Shown piece by piece: positions 7,719 to 10,563 of a DNA stretch of 10,563 nt (within the stretch, counting starts at the first letter, position 1; each line of letters begins with the position of its first letter). The stretch is taken from positions 1-10,563 of the forward strand of contig JAMWDF010000003.1 of NCBI GenBank assembly GCA_023818865.1. Reading direction: 5' to 3'. The notes beneath the pieces are model-generated. The model had not been told where the DNA came from, ran no database searches, and worked only from the letters and a program-made list of their open reading frames with translations. The position numbers and the translations under genes were made by a program. The DNA is from Candidatus Omnitrophota bacterium (GTDB lineage: Bacteria > Ratteibacteria > UBA8468 > B48-G9 > DSTR01).

Positions 7719-9100
7719 CTGTTTTTTGTTCTGGTTATTGGGCCAGCCGGCTGCGGAAAAGTAAAGCTGATGGCGTAAGCCACTTGCTTTGACTGACTGC
7801 TAGATTGGCGAAGATAAACCAGGTTCACCTCAGAAAAAGTTTTCCCTTCCTTTAGCCGCCCAAGCAACCCAAGCACCTGGGTTTCGTTCTCAGCCTTTCC
7901 GATCAGCGTCCCACCTCGTTCCGGCTGAATAGCCAGGCTGGTTGTCCAGATACCACCATCTTCAGGGAAACACAAGGTAATTTCCCGGAGACAATCAAGC
8001 ATTCTAGGTTGACTGTTCCGCCAGAGTTGAACCGCCTGCAGCCCGGCCTGAATTTTCCTCGCCTCTTCAGTCTCCTGACGGAGTTGATTGACCTGTTGGC
8101 GAATTTCCCCAAGGTTTTTCTCTACCTGGGTAATTGACCAGTGAATCGCTGCTACTATTAAAAGCATTGCTGCTAGACTGGAAACCAGAGGTCGAGTATA
8201 CCTTCTTCCTGGTTTTTTTTCTTGGATTAATGTCTTGGGATGAAGAAAATTGATAGCCGGCTCAGCTGGTAAACCAGCCAGTCCAATTGCCAGTGAATAG
8301 GGCTGATAATTCTTGATCAATTCTATCCTCCTGCCCAGAATTTCTTTTAGGGATGGCCAGAGACACTCGGGTAATCCATAATCATCAAAAACCACCAGTT
8401 TTTCGGTTGCCTGAAGGCCAGAAAAAAGTAGCAGTCCCCGGTCCAATCCGCTTACCAAAAATTTCTTCCAGCTGTCAAAAGATGTGCCTTCGGCTGGCCT
8501 AGTAGCCACTGGAAATCGGTAAAATGAATGAATTACTCCTCCAAAGAATCTCACGAGAGCGATTTCTTCAGCATTCAGGTAGAGCCCAAGACTTTCCTGA
8601 GTTTTCTCCACCAGGTTGGTTAGCCCTAGGAAAGCAGGAACTATGGCGATTGGTCTCAACCCAGCGCTTGATAGAAAATCCTCAATTTCCTTCAATCTTT
8701 TCTTCAGAACTCCGATTACCAGAAGATGCGTCTGGTTATTTGGTAAATTGGTGGAAATAAAATCAAGACACAATTCGTCCGAAGGTATAGCAAAATCCTT
8801 TTTTGCTTCCAGATTTACCAATTTAGCGGTCGTAATCAGATCAGTTGGCGGAACGATTTTTTCCCTAACGATTAACCAGGAACCAGGCAAGCCAACTACC
8901 GCTTTCCTAGTGCTAAACCGATTCTGGCGCAAAAACTTTCCCAACTGCTGCCCAAGCGAAACATTGAATGAGCCATTAGCTGGGAATTGCCAGACAGCGC
9001 TCCTGGTGAGATAACCCTGTCCTTTTTGCCAGATAGATTCCACAGCAGAAAGGTTGTATTTGCCTACCACTATTCCTAAAAATTTTCTTTGCAGGAACAT
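7715..9100 (-). CDS. gspL: GspL-like PilM-PilN fusion, T2SS platform protein
   Basis: A 461-residue protein in two parts. Residues 1-280 are a cytoplasmic PilM-like actin fold, with blocks GIVVGKYNLSAVE (9-21), AVVGLPGSWLIVREKIVPP (67-85), LVIGVLKKRLKEIEDFLSSA (127-146), LYLNAEEIALVRFFGG (173-188) and YSLAIGLAG (268-276). The phosphate-loop motifs of true PilM (an Asp-Ile-Gly-Ser type loop) are worn down, so ATP binding is doubtful. Residues 283-291, INFLHPKTL, resemble the INLLP start of PilN. They are followed by a membrane segment (304-324), a coiled coil (about 325-352) and a PilN-like periplasmic domain (about 365-448). This is the layout of GspL, the partner that recruits the GspE ATPase and binds GspM. 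The gene begins 2 bases after gspK with a strong GGGGAGGAG ribosome site (9109-9117) and ends in a 4-base overlap with the GspM-like gene. A run of eight adenines lies in codons 294-296. Confidence 0.88.
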   Translation of the reverse strand: MFLQRKFLGIVVGKYNLSAVESIWQKGQGYLTRSAVWQFPANGSFNVSLGQQLGKFLRQNRFSTRKAVVGLPGSWLIVREKIVPPTDLITTAKLVNLEAKKDFAIPSDELCLDFISTNLPNNQTHLLVIGVLKKRLKEIEDFLSSAGLRPIAIVPAFLGLTNLVEKTQESLGLYLNAEEIALVRFFGGVIHSFYRFPVATRPAEGTSFDSWKKFLVSGLDRGLLLFSGLQATEKLVVFDDYGLPECLWPSLKEILGRRIELIKNYQPYSLAIGLAGLPAEPAINFLHPKTLIQEKKPGRRYTRPLVSSLAAMLLIVAAIHWSITQVEKNLGEIRQQVNQLRQETEEARKIQAGLQAVQLWRNSQPRMLDCLREITLCFPEDGGIWTTSLAIQPERGGTLIGKAENETQVLGLLGRLKEGKTFSEVNLVYLRQSSSQSKQVAYAISFTFPQPAGPITRTKNR

Positions 9101-9102
9101 AC

Positions 9103-10437
9103 TTATTTCTCCTCCCCAGCAAGAGAAAAACTGCCAGGTGGTTCTTTGCCTTCCCGAAGCGCTTGAATGATTTGTGGGGAAAGCGGCCAGCTTAGACCAG
9201 TCAAATCTTGGTATCGGATGACTTTCGGTGGGCTAGTCCGACCGTCAATCACCACCCGGATTCTCTTAAAACTGCGGCCATTGCCGGTTACCGCCACAAT
9301 GTCGGCGGAGAACTGAAAGGAGCGGGTAGTCACCCAGTCACCTATCAAAGCCGCTTTTTCTCCGGGTAAGACTTCAGCCACCCAGGAAAGTCTGGAAACA
9401 TCCGTATTGGCTGCGGCCCTCTTAGCAATCAAGGCATCCACCTCTGATTCCTCCAGGCCTGGCAGACAGAGCAACACCTGGCGGGGGGCGGAAGCAATAT
9501 TCACCAGTCCGGTCTGCCGTCTTCGTCGACCAACCGTTATCTGATTTTCAAGCTGTTTGAATTCCTCTACAGTCAGCCCGGTGCGATGAAAAAAGTCCAA
9601 TAAATTGCTAAAAGGTCTCCCCCGTCTCAGTTTCTCCAAAACCGAGAATAGCCGGTCTTGACTCACCACTGACTGCAAAAGAGAAATTACTTCCGTTCTA
9701 TCTGTGCTGTTAACATTGATGAGGTTCTGTTCGGCTCCACTGACATTAACTTCGGTGCTGAAAACGGTAACCAGTGGGTAAATACCTTGGTCCAGATGTC
9801 CGTCGGCGTTATCATCCGGCGGTGTGTCTCCTCCGTCATTCTCTGCAGGGTCAAGCGCTCCATTTCTGTTGGTGTCCTCTCCATAAAGTACCGGCAAACT
9901 ACCTCCTTTGATCAATAAGATTTCTTCCACTGTTTCCAGAGCTCCCCGCTTACAATAATAAGGCGGTTTCAGGAGAAGATAATACTCATCCCCGGCACCC
10001 AGAGAGGCGGCGGTAGGTTGACTGCTTCTCCATTCAATGATAGAAGCCGCTAGTTCTTCAGTCATCCCAGGAAGTTTCATTAACATGTCTTCATCAGCCG
10101 TATTCAGGTTAATCTTACCGGCTTCATCAACAATGCCGAAAGCCGGCTGGCTGGAATCATTAGGGTTAAATTTAAGTGTCCAGAAATATCCGTTTCCTAA
10201 AGGCACAGCTTCCCAGGACAACTCTTTACCGACCTGGCGATAACCATCAGTTCCGTCAATCTGACTTAATATCAAGGCTAATGCTCCCCGGGCAATCCAC
10301 TCAGCCTGAGCCGTGGCTATCCGATTAGCGCTGGCCAGAGCTTCAGCTCGCACCCTTCTGGCGGCCACCAGAACTAACCCGGCCAGAAAAAGGCAGAGCC
10401 AGATGGTTACGATCAGGACCGTTCCCTGTCTTTTCAT
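9103..10437 (-). CDS. gspK: T2SS minor pseudopilin GspK with EF-hand-like insert
   Basis: A 444-residue protein of the GspK family, which caps the pseudopilus tip together with GspI and GspJ. The N-terminus MKRQG followed by a hydrophobic helix (5-26) fits a prepilin leader cut after Gly5. As in other GspK proteins, residue +5 is not Glu. Two helix-hairpin-helix/SAM-like regions are visible: INLNTADEDMLMKLPGMTEE (109-128) and VNIASAPRQVLLCLPGLEES (312-331). Between them lie GALETVEEILLIKG (165-178) and two EF-hand-like calcium loops, D188-E199 (DxNxNGxLDxxE) and D208-I219. The GspK core is known to bind calcium in other species, but dedicated EF-hand loops are typical of the PVC-type version. 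The start overlaps the upstream stop as ATGA and has GGGAGAG (10443-10449) 5 bases before it. The C-terminal tail (about 400-444) is of unknown role. Confidence 0.93.
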   Translation of the reverse strand: MKRQGTVLIVTIWLCLFLAGLVLVAARRVRAEALASANRIATAQAEWIARGALALILSQIDGTDGYRQVGKELSWEAVPLGNGYFWTLKFNPNDSSQPAFGIVDEAGKINLNTADEDMLMKLPGMTEELAASIIEWRSSQPTAASLGAGDEYYLLLKPPYYCKRGALETVEEILLIKGGSLPVLYGEDTNRNGALDPAENDGGDTPPDDNADGHLDQGIYPLVTVFSTEVNVSGAEQNLINVNSTDRTEVISLLQSVVSQDRLFSVLEKLRRGRPFSNLLDFFHRTGLTVEEFKQLENQITVGRRRRQTGLVNIASAPRQVLLCLPGLEESEVDALIAKRAAANTDVSRLSWVAEVLPGEKAALIGDWVTTRSFQFSADIVAVTGNGRSFKRIRVVIDGRTSPPKVIRYQDLTGLSWPLSPQIIQALREGKEPPGSFSLAGEEK

Positions 10438-10563
10438 AAATTCTCTCCCGGCCTAGGCTGACTTTCAGACGAGCTTGTTTCAGTCAAACCAAGTTCGCTG
10501 CAGGGCAGATAAACCAGGCGCTTGAAACTCAAGACATTCTTGTCTTCCCGCTGGTTAGAAGGG
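10434..10563 (-). CDS. 3' end of an unidentified gene upstream of gspK, possibly a pseudopilin
   Basis: Only the last 42 codons and a TGA stop are inside the window, in the one minus-strand frame that stays open to the right edge. The tail reads FKRLVYLPCSELGLTET and ends in PRPGENL. The stop overlaps the gspK start (ATGA), so the gene is part of the same operon. In gsp operons the gene before gspK is usually gspJ, and a polar C-terminal tail would be compatible with a pseudopilin. Nothing in these residues is diagnostic, so the identity is a guess from position. Confidence 0.6.
   Translation of the reverse strand, partial: PSNQREDKNVLSFKRLVYLPCSELGLTETSSSESQPRPGENL

Larger units (their letters stand above)
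1..10563 (-). other. Single polycistronic unit of nine collinear genes
   Basis: All genes lie on the minus strand with junctions, from upstream to downstream, of -4, +2, -4, -17, +9, +5, -13 and -17 bases. No junction has room for a promoter or a hairpin terminator. This supports co-transcription of the secretion genes with the DUF1549/1553, DUF1501 and PPC-protein genes. Both ends of the unit lie outside the window. Confidence 0.85.

Noticed and set aside
8616..9014. 132-codon plus-strand open frame opposite gspL
   Set aside because: It lies wholly inside the GspL-like gene, shows no domain or signal, and the minus-strand reading is supported by motifs and operon spacing.
10434..10563. Naming the partial right-edge gene gspJ
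   Set aside because: Only 42 C-terminal residues are visible and none is diagnostic. Position alone is not enough for a symbol.
1..10563. tRNA, rRNA, CRISPR, insertion sequence, riboswitch, terminator or phage features
   Set aside because: Protein-coding sequence fills the window with no gap over 9 bases. I saw no spaced repeats, inverted terminal repeats or transposase motifs.

Overview
The window is one strand of an operon. Nine genes, all on the minus strand, run head to tail from the right edge to the left edge. Gaps are 9 bases or less, and several genes overlap. The gene set suggests a Gram-negative bacterium of the Planctomycetota/Verrucomicrobiota (PVC) type or a nearby uncultured lineage. 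The evidence is a DUF1549/DUF1553 protein, a DUF1501 protein and a pre-peptidase-C/IPT-type surface protein together, a secretin (so an outer membrane), and a GspK with an inserted pair of EF-hand-like loops. Base composition is moderate and even across the window. I cannot assign a species.

Right part (about 10563 down to 4397), in transcription order: the tail of an unidentified gene, then GspK (minor pseudopilin), a GspL-like PilM-PilN fusion, a GspM/PilO-like protein, a GspC/PilP-like protein and the GspD secretin. Together they make the inner-membrane assembly platform, the pseudopilus tip and the outer-membrane channel of a type II secretion system (T2SS) or close relative. The order after gspK (L, M, C, D) matches the pilM-N-O-P-Q order of type IV pilus operons, with M and N fused. 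The ATPase (GspE), the platform protein (GspF), the major pseudopilin (GspG) and the prepilin peptidase are not in the window. They may lie upstream, beyond the right edge.

Left part (4391 down to 1): five bases after the secretin stop comes a three-gene module. It comprises a large exported DUF1549/DUF1553 protein with an LTxxQ (Spy/CpxP-like) N-terminal domain, a Tat-exported DUF1501 protein of the alkaline-phosphatase-like fold, and a secreted protein with IPT-like and pre-peptidase C-terminal (PPC) domains that runs off the left edge. All three have export signals. The tight spacing implies they are transcribed with the secretion genes. The most interesting reading is that this poorly understood PVC-type secretome module is a client or a partner of the secretion machine.

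I see no RNA genes, mobile elements, CRISPR arrays, terminators or internal promoters, and no gene-free stretch over 300 bases. Plus-strand open frames are antisense shadows.
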